Origin: Colwellia sp.
GTDB taxonomy: Bacteria; Pseudomonadota; Gammaproteobacteria; Enterobacterales; Alteromonadaceae
Reading direction: 5' to 3'
Assembly (NCBI GenBank): GCA_013215465.1
Contig: JABSOW010000016.1
Coordinates: forward strand, 1-64,000
Length of the DNA stretch: 64,000 bases
Notes under the pieces: generated by a model
What the model saw: the letters and a program-made list of their open reading frames with translations, nothing else
The model's database searches: none
What the model was told of the DNA's origin: nothing
Shown here: positions 1 to 10,075 of the stretch, in pieces
Numbering within the stretch: the stretch's first letter is position 1
Layout of the letters: each line of letters opens with the position of its first letter
Translations under genes and position numbers: made by a program

Positions 1-234
1 AGCCGTATATACGACCGCATCTTAACTTGTTTAATGTGAAATTATTAATTGTAAAATACGTGGAGTCCATATACGCTTTGTGACCCTTTGCGAGTTAGAG
101 TCGCAGTCTATAAAATTTATACTGCAGTTATTTTAACTATCAATCGACTATAAGCTGCTGATAATTTTCTATCTATTAACTTTAATCGAAATTTCTTATC
201 AATTAGTTTCCTCAGGGTATCCATTGATAGTTTA

Positions 235-1391
235 TCAGCGGACGTTACCATGGTTATATTGATTGATTGTATTGAGATTGCTGATGATAGCTAGATTATA
301 TTTAAGAGCCTCAACAAATTTAGGTGACTGTAGATCTTCCTCTGGTACATCAACATCAAGCCGCTGCTCCCATGTCATTTTATTGTACGGACTAATATTC
401 ATTTTAGGTAGTTCAAAACACCTGTCGATAAAACGCCCTATATTTTGTGGGGTATAAGTATCAATAGGTTTATCTATCGCTATAGCCAGCCAAACAATAT
501 GTAATCGCTCATAACTCTTTTGCATTTTTCCGACAGCTTATCTTTGTTGATTTTATGCTCAAGAAACTCGGCATAAACCTGAGAAAACAATGGCGCTGTT
601 GACTCTGGCTCTATCGGTGTTGGTGCCACTACCTGCTGAGCCACAGGTGTTGATGCCAGTAAACTTTGCAACTCACGCTCACTAATAAAGTCTTCAGAGA
701 AAATGGACGCAAGTAGTTCATCCCCAATGGCATTACTGGCTTTTAGTTTACTGAGTAATACCCGATAAGACAGGCTATTTGGATTGACGTTATAGCCATT
801 ACTGGTAAGTAATTCGTTCGCTTGCTGTGATAGCCCGTCTGTGTCGGCGTTATCACCGCCCATCGTTGATAAGGCTTTCATTATCGTGGAGAAGAATTCG
901 ACAAAAGACCATTTGTTTTCGGCGGTCAATTGGCTTGCTACTTCGTCAAAACGCGCCATACGCTCTTCGTTACTATCAGCTTGTGCAATATAAATAAACT
1001 GCTCTTGGAAACTATCATCAAGGTCTGCGATTGGCTGGTGCCCTAAGGCATTAATTGAATGACCACCATCACTGTAGCCTTGTTCAAGCTTGGCTATCAT
1101 GGGATCAATATCGGCAATGGTTAACTGTTTTAACATAGCATCCTTGATTTGAGTAAACTGCAAACAGTTGGAGTCAGTGTCTAATGTTCTTGAGCGAATA
1201 AGTTGTTTTAACCGTGCCACTGTCGGTAAAAGCCTCTCTAAAACCACCACAGCAACACACAGTTTTTTAGTCCTAAGACAAAGCCTGACCTCCCTTGCGC
1301 CAAGGCGCTTAGGTACTTTTACTCTTAAGTAATAGGTGGATTTTCGGTGGTATAAATATTTAAAACCAGAAACTGCCTGCACGTTGCTCAC
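235..1391 (-). pseudogene. Phage-type tyrosine integrase relic, frameshifted and truncated
   Basis: The first 300 residues resemble the N-terminal half of site-specific integrases: a short beta-rich arm-binding start (YLYHRKSTYYLRVKVPKRL, then evRLCLRTKK), a long helical middle, and a core-binding start at FSQVYAEFLEHKINKDKLSEK. At about position 535 this frame runs into unrelated residues and a stop, while the -1 frame continues sensibly (MQKSYERLHIVWLA ... PQNIGRFIDRCFELP) down to 235, where it also stops. A missing A in the A-run at the junction explains this. The C-terminal catalytic domain with the R-H-R-Y residues is absent, so the gene cannot encode a working recombinase. It lies just beyond the 3' end of rnpB, as expected for an element integrated at that RNA gene. 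Positions 1-234 show no further integrase coding. Family call is from pattern recognition, fairly sure. Confidence 0.75.
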
Positions 1392-1416
1392 TCAAGCTGG
1401 CCAATATTTAACAACC

Positions 1417-1436
1417 GTGTACCAATGTGTGTACCA
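1417..1436. repeat. Short direct repeat next to integrase relic
   Basis: GTGTACCA occurs twice (1417-1424 and 1429-1436), spaced by one helical turn, between the integrase relic and rnpB. Such spacing fits arm-type binding sites of an integrase, but with only 8 bp the match is weak. The rest of 1392-1553 shows nothing I can name. Confidence 0.25.
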
Positions 1437-1553
1437 CAATTTTGAATAATGTTGACGCTGCTATTTTTGAAACATTGAAATTTGAGAGAGTGAAATTCGA
1501 GGCCGTATACCATTTATTGAATATAACGATTTTATTTGAAATAATTTTAGAAT

Positions 1554-1586
1554 ACCGCTTGAACTATTATAAATAGATCAAGCGGT
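1554..1586 (-). terminator. Hairpin downstream of rnpB
   Basis: ACCGCTTGAACTATT (1554-1568) and AATAGATCAAGCGGT (1572-1586) pair over 15 positions with one mismatch around a 3-nt loop. It sits just past the 3' end of rnpB on the minus strand and probably marks its transcript end or a processing site. The T-tract after it is poor, so intrinsic termination is uncertain. Confidence 0.45.
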
Positions 1587-1596
1587 TACTAAAATT

Positions 1597-2020
1597 GGTG
1601 AGCTGACACATAAGCCGGGTTTTGTATCTTATCTCCATCGAAATGAAGAAAAGTGACAATCATTCGTCTAGGCCTTAAATCGCTCTAAGGCTCAAGCAAC
1701 CTACCCGGTTTCCACGCGAGCCACGCTTATATTATTTCAACTTACGTTTAAATAATCATGAAACCCTATTTGGTCTTGCTCCAGGTGGAGTTTACCCTGC
1801 AATTACTGTTACCAGTAATCCGGTGCGCTCTTACCGCACCCTTTCAGCCTTACCTGTGAAATTTCCGAAGAAACAACCATCGGCGGTCTTCTCTCTGCTG
1901 CACTTGTCGTCGGCTTGCGCCGCCCAGGCATTACCTGGCACCCTGCTCATTGGAGCCCGGACTTTCCTCCCCCTAAAAATACTTACGTAAATTAGGCAGC
2001 GATTGTCTAGTCAACTCGTC
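1597..2020 (-). ncRNA. rnpB: RNase P RNA, bacterial type A (M1 RNA)
   Basis: This is the catalytic RNA that removes 5' leaders from pre-tRNAs. On the minus strand the universal core is readable: the P4-region segment GAGGAAAGTCCGGGCTCC near 1955-1975, the stretch AAACTCCACCTGGAGCAAG, the GGTAAGGGTGAAAGGGTGCGG-type block around 1830-1860, and the 3' end AAACCCGGCTTATGTGTCAG. The 5' end is placed by alignment from memory to the E. coli M1 start (CGAGTTGACTAGACAATCGC here) and may be off by a few bases. Length of about 424 nt is somewhat longer than the E. coli RNA. It precedes rsmI, the neighbour seen in related marine genera. Confidence 0.95.
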
Positions 2021-2128
2021 GCGCATTCTACCTGTTAGCTAGACCGTGAGCAAGTTATTCTCCACGTTGAAAAATCGATTGTTCGCGTTTTAAAGGTTAT
2101 TTGCCTTTCTTTATCAATTCAACAGCAA

Positions 2129-2980
2129 TTATGCTTTAAAGCTTAGGGCAATATCATACAAGGCATTCTTTTTTACCCCATGAATTTCAGCGGTAATAGC
2201 ACAGGCTTTTTTCGGTTTCATTTCGCCGAGCAACAACTTTAATGTTTTGATTACCTCAGTAGATATAGCATTGACATCAACTTTATGGCCTTCAATGATC
2301 AACACCATTTCACCTTTAAGCTGATTAGGATCTTGTTCTAACCAAGCAAGTAAATTATCAGCGGTATCTGAATGAATGGTTTCAAAAGTTTTGGTCAACT
2401 CCCGCGCAATAACAACGTAACGATCACCGCCTAACGTGCTCACGACATCTTTTATGGTATCAATAGCGCGCCTTGGTGCATCATAAAACACCATCGTTCT
2501 AGGTTCGTTTGCTAGTGCTAATAGTGTACTTTGTCTCGCGCCAGATTTAGACGGTAAAAAACCTTCAAAAGAAAACCTATCGGTAGGTAAGCCTGCAACA
2601 CTCAAGGCTGCAATGGCAGCACAAGCGCCAGGAAGAGGAGAAACAGGTAAATTAAGGCTACGACAGTGACGCACTAAATGAAAACCGGGATCGCTAATCA
2701 GTGGTGTACCTGCATCAGAAACCAGTGCAATGCTTTTACCCTCTTGCAATAATTGCGCAATATAATCTTGTCTTTGTCGTTCATTATGATCGTGCATAGA
2801 CAAAGTTTTATTTTTAATTGCATAAGCTGACAATAACCTTTGCGTATGACGGGTATCTTCACAAGCAATAATATCAACCTGTGCTAATACAGCTAAAGCT
2901 CTTGAGCTGATGTCACCTAAATTGCCAATAGGAGTGGCAACAATATATAAGGTACCGGGGTTTATGTTAAATTCGCTCAT
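2129..2980 (-). CDS. rsmI: 16S rRNA (cytidine-1402-2'-O)-methyltransferase
   Basis: RsmI transfers a methyl group from S-adenosylmethionine to the 2'-O of C1402 in the 16S rRNA decoding centre. The 283-residue protein has the tetrapyrrole-methylase fold signatures: LYIVATPIGNLGDIS at residues 11-25, ACEDTRHTQRLL at about 39-50, ALVSDAGTPLISDPG at about 84-98 and PLPGACAAIAALSVAGLP at about 114-131. Length is normal for the family. ATG start has a GAGAGAAG stretch upstream. It is transcribed divergently from lpoA, the same arrangement as yraL/yraM in E. coli. Confidence 0.96.
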   Translation of the reverse strand: MSEFNINPGTLYIVATPIGNLGDISSRALAVLAQVDIIACEDTRHTQRLLSAYAIKNKTLSMHDHNERQRQDYIAQLLQEGKSIALVSDAGTPLISDPGFHLVRHCRSLNLPVSPLPGACAAIAALSVAGLPTDRFSFEGFLPSKSGARQSTLLALANEPRTMVFYDAPRRAIDTIKDVVSTLGGDRYVVIARELTKTFETIHSDTADNLLAWLEQDPNQLKGEMVLIIEGHKVDVNAISTEVIKTLKLLLGEMKPKKACAITAEIHGVKKNALYDIALSFKA

Positions 2981-3122
2981 GTAAACTGACTTCTCTCATT
3001 TTAATTTAGTTGAGACTCATTGCAATGGCGTTTATTATAACCCCATGCTGAGATAAAAACGCACGGATTTTTCCTATTTGGGCCAAACTAATTTTTCAGT
3101 CTTAACTTTACAAGGAACTGCT

Positions 3123-5025
3123 TTGATTAGGTTACTTAAGTACAAACATACCAATATGTTATTTGGCACAATATTACTCATTACCTTTTTGTTAAACGGC
3201 TGTAGTACGTATACTTCGGTGAAAAAAACATCGACAAAAACAGAGAGTCAAAAAGCAGATAAAATAGCCTTTGGGCAAATAGCTGAAGAAAAACTAACAT
3301 TAGCTGAAACTCTAAACAACTTAGCAGCAACGCCGCTATTGTCTGTACAAATCAATGAGCTATTAGTTGAGGCCAGTGAATTATTTTTACAACAACAAAA
3401 CTTTTCAAAAGCGCTTTGGTTAGCGAATAAAGCAACTGCTTTAGTTAAAGAAAATCACCTATACACTTATCGATTATTGCTCGTTAAAGTTAAAAGTTTA
3501 CAAGCACTAAGCCATCATCAAGCTGCGTATAAACAATTATTACTTACTCGTGAATTAGTTTCTTATGTTAATGCTGAAAGTCTTACTGCGCCGTTGACCT
3601 TATCACTGGAATATTACCTCGCTTTACAAGCGGCATTAGCAGTAAAGCAACAACCGGTAAAAGCACTTACTGCCGAATTAATGGCTTTTTCATTAAATGA
3701 TGACTCGACCGCGCAAGATATTTTTTCATTATGGCACAAACTTGAATTATTAAATCAGTGGCAACTGGCACAATTAATTAAGACTGATCCTCCTTTTATT
3801 AAAGGTTGGCAGCAGTTACTTAGTTATAGCCATAGATTTGGTGCTAATAGTGAACAATTTTCTCACTATTTACGATTATGGCAGCAGCGCTTTCCAACTC
3901 ATCCCGCTAGCCTTATCGTTAAACAATTACAAACCACAACGCTATCTATAAACACAATTAAAAATATTGCCGTGCTATTACCATTAAGTGGTACTCAGCA
4001 AAGTGCCGGTTTAGCAGCACAACAAGGAATTTTATCTGCTTATAAAAATGATGTTAGCAAAAAAATTCATTTTATTGACACCAACAACATAGACTGGACC
4101 ACACTTGCCGCTCAATTTAGTGAATCAAGCATCGACCATGTTATTGGCCCACTATTAAAGTCTAGTGTAGCAAGCTATTTAACCCTAAGTGAGCAACAAA
4201 TAACGCTGCAAGTTCCGACTCTATTTCTTAATTTACCGAGTAATAAAAAGCTCGCTAGCTATCAAACAGTTTTATCTATGCGCCCAGAAGATGAAGCCAT
4301 ACAAGCGGCGGCAACGCTAAGCCAGCAAAACTATCACCACCCCATTATTCTGAGCTACCAAGATAGAGTGTCAAAACGCTTAGCTACTGCTTTTAGTCAA
4401 CAATGGCAAATTTTAACCGGCAATGAGGTTGATATTGTTTACTTCAACCAAGGTAAACAAATGCAAGCAAGTCTAAAAGAGGCCCTTGATGTAAACTCAA
4501 GTCAAACGCGGATAAAACAATTGCAAAGTCGACTTAAAAATAACATTAAGACTGAGTCGAGAAGTCGCCGTGACATTGATATGATTTATCTAATTGGCTC
4601 AGCAGCGCAAACTCGATTGATGAAGCCTTACATCGATGTAAATATTAGCCCTTTTGCTACTATCGTCCCAGTTTTTGCTAGCTCTCGTAGCCATAGTAAC
4701 TTTGATTACTATAATAACAATAGTAGTACTAACGATTTGCAAGGTTTAACATTTACCCAAATGCCTTGGCTATTAGCGTCCAAGCAACAAAATAAAAATT
4801 TGGCTCAGTTAAGTCATCAGCTCTGGCCTAAACGTACCGACAGTTTATCGCGCATATTCGCTATGGGATATGATAGCTACAACTTACTTAATAAAGCCGC
4901 GTTAATGCAACAAGCGCCTTATATTCGACATTTTGGACAAACTGGGGTATTAAAGCTTAATGAAAAAAACATTTTAACTCGTAGCCTAATTTGGGGAAGA
5001 TACCAAAATGATAAGGTGATGCAAA

Positions 5026-5039
<14 letters not shown>
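3123..5039 (+). CDS. lpoA: Outer-membrane lipoprotein activator of penicillin-binding protein 1A
   Basis: LpoA reaches from the outer membrane through the periplasm and stimulates the peptidoglycan synthase PBP1A. The reading frame is open from a TTG at 3078, but I choose TTG 3123 because AAGGA lies 6 nt before it; this gives about 638 residues. It starts with a basic stretch, a hydrophobic run and the lipobox LLNGC (lipidated Cys27). An N-terminal helical repeat half is followed by a periplasmic-binding-protein-like half beginning near IAVLLPLSGTQQSAGLAAQQGI. The end (AMGYDSYNLL ... GQTGVLKLNEKN) is typical of the family. It overlaps yraN by 14 bp, suggesting co-translation. Confidence 0.92.
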
Positions 5040-6026
<987 letters not shown>

Positions 6027-6031
6027 TTTTT

Positions 6032-6628
6032 ATGTTTACTTTTTCTAGAGACCTTAAAAATAAATGCTTTAAACTTGTCAGTATTTTACTTGCTATTTCA
6101 GTACTACAAGGTTGTGCCGCGGTTGCTGTAGTTGCCATCACTACGAGCGCCTCTATGGCCACTGATAGACGAAGTATTGGTAATCAAATTGATGATCAGA
6201 GTATTGAAGTAACCGCTTATAATGAAATAACTAAAAATAAGTCATTAAACGACAATACCAATTTACACGTTATTAGTGTTAATGGCTCTGTGCTAATTAT
6301 TGGCCAAGCACCTAATACTTACCTTAGAGATCAAGCAATAAAAATAATAAATGATATCAATGGGGTGGTACGTATTCATAATCAAATTCGCATAGGCAAT
6401 CAGACCTCTATTACCACAAAAACACATGATATTTGGTTAACATCTAAAGTTAAAAGTGCGCTTTTTTCCAGTGATGAGATTAATGGTAATGTGATTAAAG
6501 TTATTACTGAAAATGCTGAAGTGTTTTTAATGGGCTTAGTAACAAAAAAAGAAGCGGATACTGCAATTAATATTACCCGTAATATTAGCGGTGTGAGCAG
6601 AGTTTTTAAAGCGTTTGAATATTTATAA
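6032..6628 (+). CDS. dolP: BON-domain outer-membrane lipoprotein (DolP/YraP type)
   Basis: DolP is an outer-membrane lipoprotein with two BON domains needed for envelope integrity. Here a basic N-terminus and hydrophobic run lead to the lipobox LQGC (Cys28), followed by AAVAVVAITTSASMATDRR, a family hallmark. BON1 covers roughly residues 55-118 (SVNGSVLIIGQAPN, VRIHNQIRIG) and BON2 about 125-195 (ENAEVFLMGLVTKKEA, VSRVFKAFEYL). ATG start with CGGAG 11 nt upstream; only 5 bp after diaA, so probably one transcript. Confidence 0.9.
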   Translation: MFTFSRDLKNKCFKLVSILLAISVLQGCAAVAVVAITTSASMATDRRSIGNQIDDQSIEVTAYNEITKNKSLNDNTNLHVISVNGSVLIIGQAPNTYLRDQAIKIINDINGVVRIHNQIRIGNQTSITTKTHDIWLTSKVKSALFSSDEINGNVIKVITENAEVFLMGLVTKKEADTAINITRNISGVSRVFKAFEYL

Positions 6629-6657
6629 GCACACATCCTCAGCACAAGCAGTATTTT

Positions 6658-6812
6658 CCCGTTCGTACTGAGCACGAGCAACAAATGATCACCCGTTCAG
6701 ATTGAGCACGAAGACCGAGTAGTCGAAGTACGACAAGCTTCCTTCGACAAGCTTAGAACAAACAGATAAAACCAAATTTATCCGTTCGTACTAAGCACGA
6801 AGAACGAGTAGT
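6658..6812. repeat. Cluster of dispersed inverted/direct repeats
   Basis: The dolP-sspB gap holds several related units: CGTTCGTACTGAGCACGAGC (6660-6679), CCGTTCAGATTGAGCACGAAG (from 6693), TTCCTTCGACAAGCTTAGAA (6739-6758) and CCGTTCGTACTAAGCACGAA (6781-6800). Copies in opposite orientation can pair into hairpins. Closely related single units occur at 16281-16308 and 26710-26737, so this is a genome-wide REP-like family here used between convergent genes. Confidence 0.7.
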
Positions 6813-6827
6813 CTAACTATCGAAGCC

Positions 6828-7307
6828 TTACTTTATAACTTTTAAAGTCGCTTTACTTTTTGTTGACTTTTTAGGCTCACCCGTTTTAGCTGAAGATGAA
6901 ACACTGCTCAAGCTTGGTTTAGCTTTAACTGGGCTCTCAACATCATCTTTATCATTGATATCTTGTTCGCTAGGATGTTCTATCGGCAGAGAAGTACCCG
7001 CGCCATTTTCTTTTGCATAAATGGCTGCTATTGCACCATAGGGTACGGTAATATGCTCAAGTTTACCGCCAAATCTCGCGCTAAATTCAATGGCTTCAAC
7101 ACCTAAGGCAATAGTTCCTACTGCCGATGCTGCAACATTCAACACTATTTGACCATCATTCACGTATGACATTGGCACTAAAACACCATAGACACTTACG
7201 TCAACAATAATATAAGGTGTTAAATCATTATCTGAAATCCAGTCATAATAAGCCCTGACTACATAGGGCTTATTAGAACTCATTTTCACCTGAGTAGAAT
7301 CAACCAT
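6828..7307 (-). CDS. sspB: ClpXP protease specificity-enhancing factor SspB
   Basis: SspB binds ssrA-tagged proteins and delivers them to ClpXP. The N-terminal half (residues about 8-115) has the family pattern PYVVRAYYDWISDNDLTPYI and, further on, LNVAASAVGTIALG and FSARFGGK, ending in PYGAIAAIYAKENG. After a variable Ser/Lys-rich linker the protein ends KSKATLKVIK, matching the short C-terminal ClpX-docking tail (LRVVK-type). It overlaps the sspA stop in a TAATG junction, so translation is probably coupled. Confidence 0.95.
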   Translation of the reverse strand: MVDSTQVKMSSNKPYVVRAYYDWISDNDLTPYIIVDVSVYGVLVPMSYVNDGQIVLNVAASAVGTIALGVEAIEFSARFGGKLEHITVPYGAIAAIYAKENGAGTSLPIEHPSEQDINDKDDVESPVKAKPSLSSVSSSAKTGEPKKSTKSKATLKVIK

Positions 7308-7948
7308 TAAGCAGGGTGACCAAAACGTAATTCACGCTCTGTTTCAGTTAATGATGCTTGGAATGACTCACGTTCAAACAAACGCAGCATATATGTTTTA
7401 AGCTCTTTTGAACCTTGTCCTTCAAGCTCAATACCAAAAGCAGGTAAACGCCATAACAATGGCGCGATATAACAATCAACCAAGCTGAACTCTTCACTCA
7501 TAAAGTATGGTGCTTCATTTAAAATAGGCGCAATACTTAACAGGCTTTCTTTTAATTCTAGGCGAGCTTTTGCGGCTTTATCAGCAGGGCCCGATAAAAT
7601 AATTTTAGCGAGGCTATACCAATCATGTTCAACACGGTGCATCATTAAACGGCTACGACCACGTGATACCGGATAAACAGGCATCAAGGGTGGATGAGGA
7701 AAACGCTCATCTAAATACTCAATAATGATTTTAGCTTCATATAAGGCTAATTCACGATCGATTAATGTAGGCACTGTACCGTAAGGATTTAAATCAATTA
7801 AGTCTTCTGGCAAATTTTCTATATCAACGAAATTGATATCAACGCCAACGCCCTTTTCTGCCAATACTATACGCGTTTGATGACTATACATATCATCAGC
7901 ATGCGAGAATAACGTCATCACTGAACGTTTATTTGCTGCTACGGCCAT
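7307..7948 (-). CDS. sspA: Stringent starvation protein A
   Basis: SspA is a glutathione-S-transferase-fold protein that binds RNA polymerase and promotes stationary-phase and stress transcription. The protein begins MAVAANKRSVMTLFSHADD, nearly as in E. coli; I use the ATG at 7948, with AGGAGG 5 nt upstream, not the longer in-frame start at 8014. The core is strongly conserved: DLIDLNPYGTVPTLIDREL, IIEYLDERFPHPPLMPVYP and FSLVDCYIAPLLWRLPAFGI. It forms an operon with sspB. The petC gene lies upstream on the same strand, separated by a likely terminator. Confidence 0.96.
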   Translation of the reverse strand: MAVAANKRSVMTLFSHADDMYSHQTRIVLAEKGVGVDINFVDIENLPEDLIDLNPYGTVPTLIDRELALYEAKIIIEYLDERFPHPPLMPVYPVSRGRSRLMMHRVEHDWYSLAKIILSGPADKAAKARLELKESLLSIAPILNEAPYFMSEEFSLVDCYIAPLLWRLPAFGIELEGQGSKELKTYMLRLFERESFQASLTETERELRFGHPA

Positions 7949-7977
7949 AGGGCCTCCTACTTTTATAAATAAAGTGC

Positions 7978-8024
7978 TTAAAAACCGTTTTATTAAAACG
8001 GATAATGGGGGCACGAAGCCCCCA
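7978..8024 (-). terminator. Double hairpin after petABC
   Basis: Reading the minus strand, a GGGGGC-TTCG-like loop-GCCCCC hairpin (8006-8022) is followed by CCGTTTT-AAT-AAAACGG (7984-8000) and a run of five T. The second hairpin plus T-run has the form of an intrinsic terminator for petABC, and it separates that operon from sspA. Confidence 0.7.
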
Positions 8025-8054
8025 ATAATTTACAGTTGTTGCAACGAACTAAAG

Positions 8055-8090
8055 TATAGCTCGTAACTCATAACTAGAAACTAATAGTTA
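8055..8090 (-). repeat. Degenerate heptamer repeat over the petC stop codon
   Basis: On the plus strand the units tatagct, cgtaact, cataact, agaaact and aatagtt follow one another with a strict 7-bp period and run into the petC stop at 8088-8090. On the coding strand the units give TAA, TAG and TAG in the three successive frames. Related arrays occur at 12337-12357 and 56140-56175. Confidence 0.65.
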
Positions 8091-8798
8091 ATGTACGTCT
8101 TTCCAAAATTCCCTCTTCAAGAAGTAAGCAACGATGAAGAAGATGAATAAATAAATTAATACATTAACGCCCATCGCTTCCCGTTCAAGTTTGTTTGGCT
8201 CACCAACATACTCTAAAAAGTTTGTTAAATCACGAACCAAAACATCGTACTCTTCAACAGTTAAGGTGCCACCCATAGCAGGACTTACGTTACCATGTTC
8301 ATCAATTGAACTAACGCCTTGCAGGTCTTGCAATACATGTGGCATACCAACGTCTTTAAATACGCTATTGTTGACACCAAAGGGACGGTTTTCATCCATA
8401 TAAAATGAACGTAAATACGTATAGATCCAATCAGGGCTACGAAAACGTGCTTCAAGCGTTAAATCTGGTGGCGCGCTACCAAACCATTTTGCCGCTTCTT
8501 TTTTCGGCATGGCATTTAAAATATGACCGCCTACTTTGTCACCCGTGTACATGTAGTTAGCAACACCGTCCGCTTCATCGATACCCAAATCTTTAAAGGT
8601 ACGGTTGTAACGTTGGTATTGTAACTGATGACAGCCTAAACAGTAATTGATATAGGTTTTAAAACCTTTTTTCAATGACTCTTTGTCAGTTAAATCATTA
8701 TTAGCGTGATCTAAATGAACACCTCCTGATGAAGCAAGGGCAGACACAGACACTATTGTCGCTAAACCAAAGGCAAGCGCTTTAATAAATTGTTTCAT
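8088..8798 (-). CDS. petC: Ubiquinol-cytochrome c reductase, cytochrome c1 subunit
   Basis: Cytochrome c1 passes electrons from the Rieske protein to soluble cytochrome c. A signal peptide (residues 1-22, ending ALASSG) is followed by the heme-binding motif CLGCHQLQYQRYNR (Cys54-His58) and a Met ligand region near LNAMPKKEA. A C-terminal membrane anchor (VNVLIYLFIFFIVAYFLKREFW) ends the protein, as usual. The start overlaps the petB stop in a TAATG junction. The 236-residue length is normal for gammaproteobacteria. Confidence 0.96.
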   Translation of the reverse strand: MKQFIKALAFGLATIVSVSALASSGGVHLDHANNDLTDKESLKKGFKTYINYCLGCHQLQYQRYNRTFKDLGIDEADGVANYMYTGDKVGGHILNAMPKKEAAKWFGSAPPDLTLEARFRSPDWIYTYLRSFYMDENRPFGVNNSVFKDVGMPHVLQDLQGVSSIDEHGNVSPAMGGTLTVEEYDVLVRDLTNFLEYVGEPNKLEREAMGVNVLIYLFIFFIVAYFLKREFWKDVH

Positions 8799-10075
8799 TA
8801 GTGTGAAATCCTCTCTGGTACTGGCTTACATTTTTCATTCTTCGAGTAGAACCATAAAGCAACGAAGAAACCAAAATAACCAAAACTAGCAATAGCACCT
8901 ATCATATTAGCCGTTGGTGTAGCAGGTAAAGTACCTAAAGCACCAAGCACAACAAAACAGATTGAAAATTGAATTAAATTGAATAAGTGCAACTTCGAGC
9001 GATAACGTACCGACTTAACCGTACCGCGATCAAACCAAGGTAATAAGAACAACACTATAATAGCGGAGAACATACCAATAGCACCTAACATTGCATTAGG
9101 TATAACACGCAAGATGGTATAAAAAGGACCAAAGTACCATACTGGCGCAATATGCTCTGGAGTTTTCAAACCATTTGCTGGTGTGAAGTTTGGTGCCTCC
9201 ATAAAGTAACCACCGCCCTCTGGTGCGAAGAACAATACCCAACAGAATAAGATTAAGAAACCAGCCACACCCATAATATCTTTTACCGAGTAATAAGGAT
9301 GGAACGGGATAGCGTCAACAATATCGTATTTATCCGTATATTGTTTATGGAATTTAAATTTACTTTGATCTTCAGGCTTAATACTGCCTTTCTTCTTCTT
9401 AACATCAATACCTTCAGGGTTATTAGAGCCCACTTCATGTAGCGCTAAGATGTGCAAGAATACTAAAATCACTAAGACCAATGGCATAGCAATAACGTGC
9501 AGTGCAAAGAAACGGTTTAAGGTAGCGCCAGATATAACATAATCACCACGGATCCACAGTGTTAAATCATCACCAATAATAGGAACTAACCCAAAGATAG
9601 AGATAATAACCTGCGCGCCCCAATATGACATATTGCCCCAAGGTAATAAGTAACCCATGAAAGCTTCAGCCATAAGCACCAAGAAGATCAACATACCGAA
9701 GATCCACAGTAATTCACGTGGTTTTTGATATGAGCCATACATTAGGCCACGCACCATGTGTAAATAAACCACAATAAAGAATGCTGACGCGCCGGTAGAA
9801 TGCATATAACGTAACAACCAACCGTAATCGACATCACGCATGATGTATTCAATCGATGCAAACGCGCCATCACCAGAAGGTTCATAGTTCATGGTTAACC
9901 AAATTCCAGTAAGAATTTGATTCACCAACACCAACATGGCTAAAGAGCCAAAAAAGTACCAAAAGTTAAAGTTTTTCGGTGCTGGATATTGAGCTAAGTG
10001 CTTATTCCAAGCATCAGTCACAGGCAAACGTTTATCTATCCAGCCCATAAAATCAGTACATAATTTCATTAACAT
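8798..10075 (-). CDS. petB: Ubiquinol-cytochrome c reductase, cytochrome b subunit
   Basis: Cytochrome b carries the two b-type hemes and both quinone sites of the bc1 complex. Multiple membrane helices contain the His pairs in HSTGASAFFIVVYLHMVRG and LHVIAMPLVLVILVFLHILALH. The Qo-site motif reads APVWYFGPFYTILR, with Val where many species have PEWY; this variant is common in gammaproteobacteria as far as I recall. At 425 residues it is a non-split cytochrome b. Two start codons (MLM) lie close together behind GGGAGAGG; the first overlaps the petA stop as TAATG. Confidence 0.96.
   Translation of the reverse strand: MLMKLCTDFMGWIDKRLPVTDAWNKHLAQYPAPKNFNFWYFFGSLAMLVLVNQILTGIWLTMNYEPSGDGAFASIEYIMRDVDYGWLLRYMHSTGASAFFIVVYLHMVRGLMYGSYQKPRELLWIFGMLIFLVLMAEAFMGYLLPWGNMSYWGAQVIISIFGLVPIIGDDLTLWIRGDYVISGATLNRFFALHVIAMPLVLVILVFLHILALHEVGSNNPEGIDVKKKKGSIKPEDQSKFKFHKQYTDKYDIVDAIPFHPYYSVKDIMGVAGFLILFCWVLFFAPEGGGYFMEAPNFTPANGLKTPEHIAPVWYFGPFYTILRVIPNAMLGAIGMFSAIIVLFLLPWFDRGTVKSVRYRSKLHLFNLIQFSICFVVLGALGTLPATPTANMIGAIASFGYFGFFVALWFYSKNEKCKPVPERISH

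Noticed and set aside
1..234. Short frame after the integrase relic (about 35 codons)
   Set aside because: No resemblance to the missing integrase catalytic domain and no other support.
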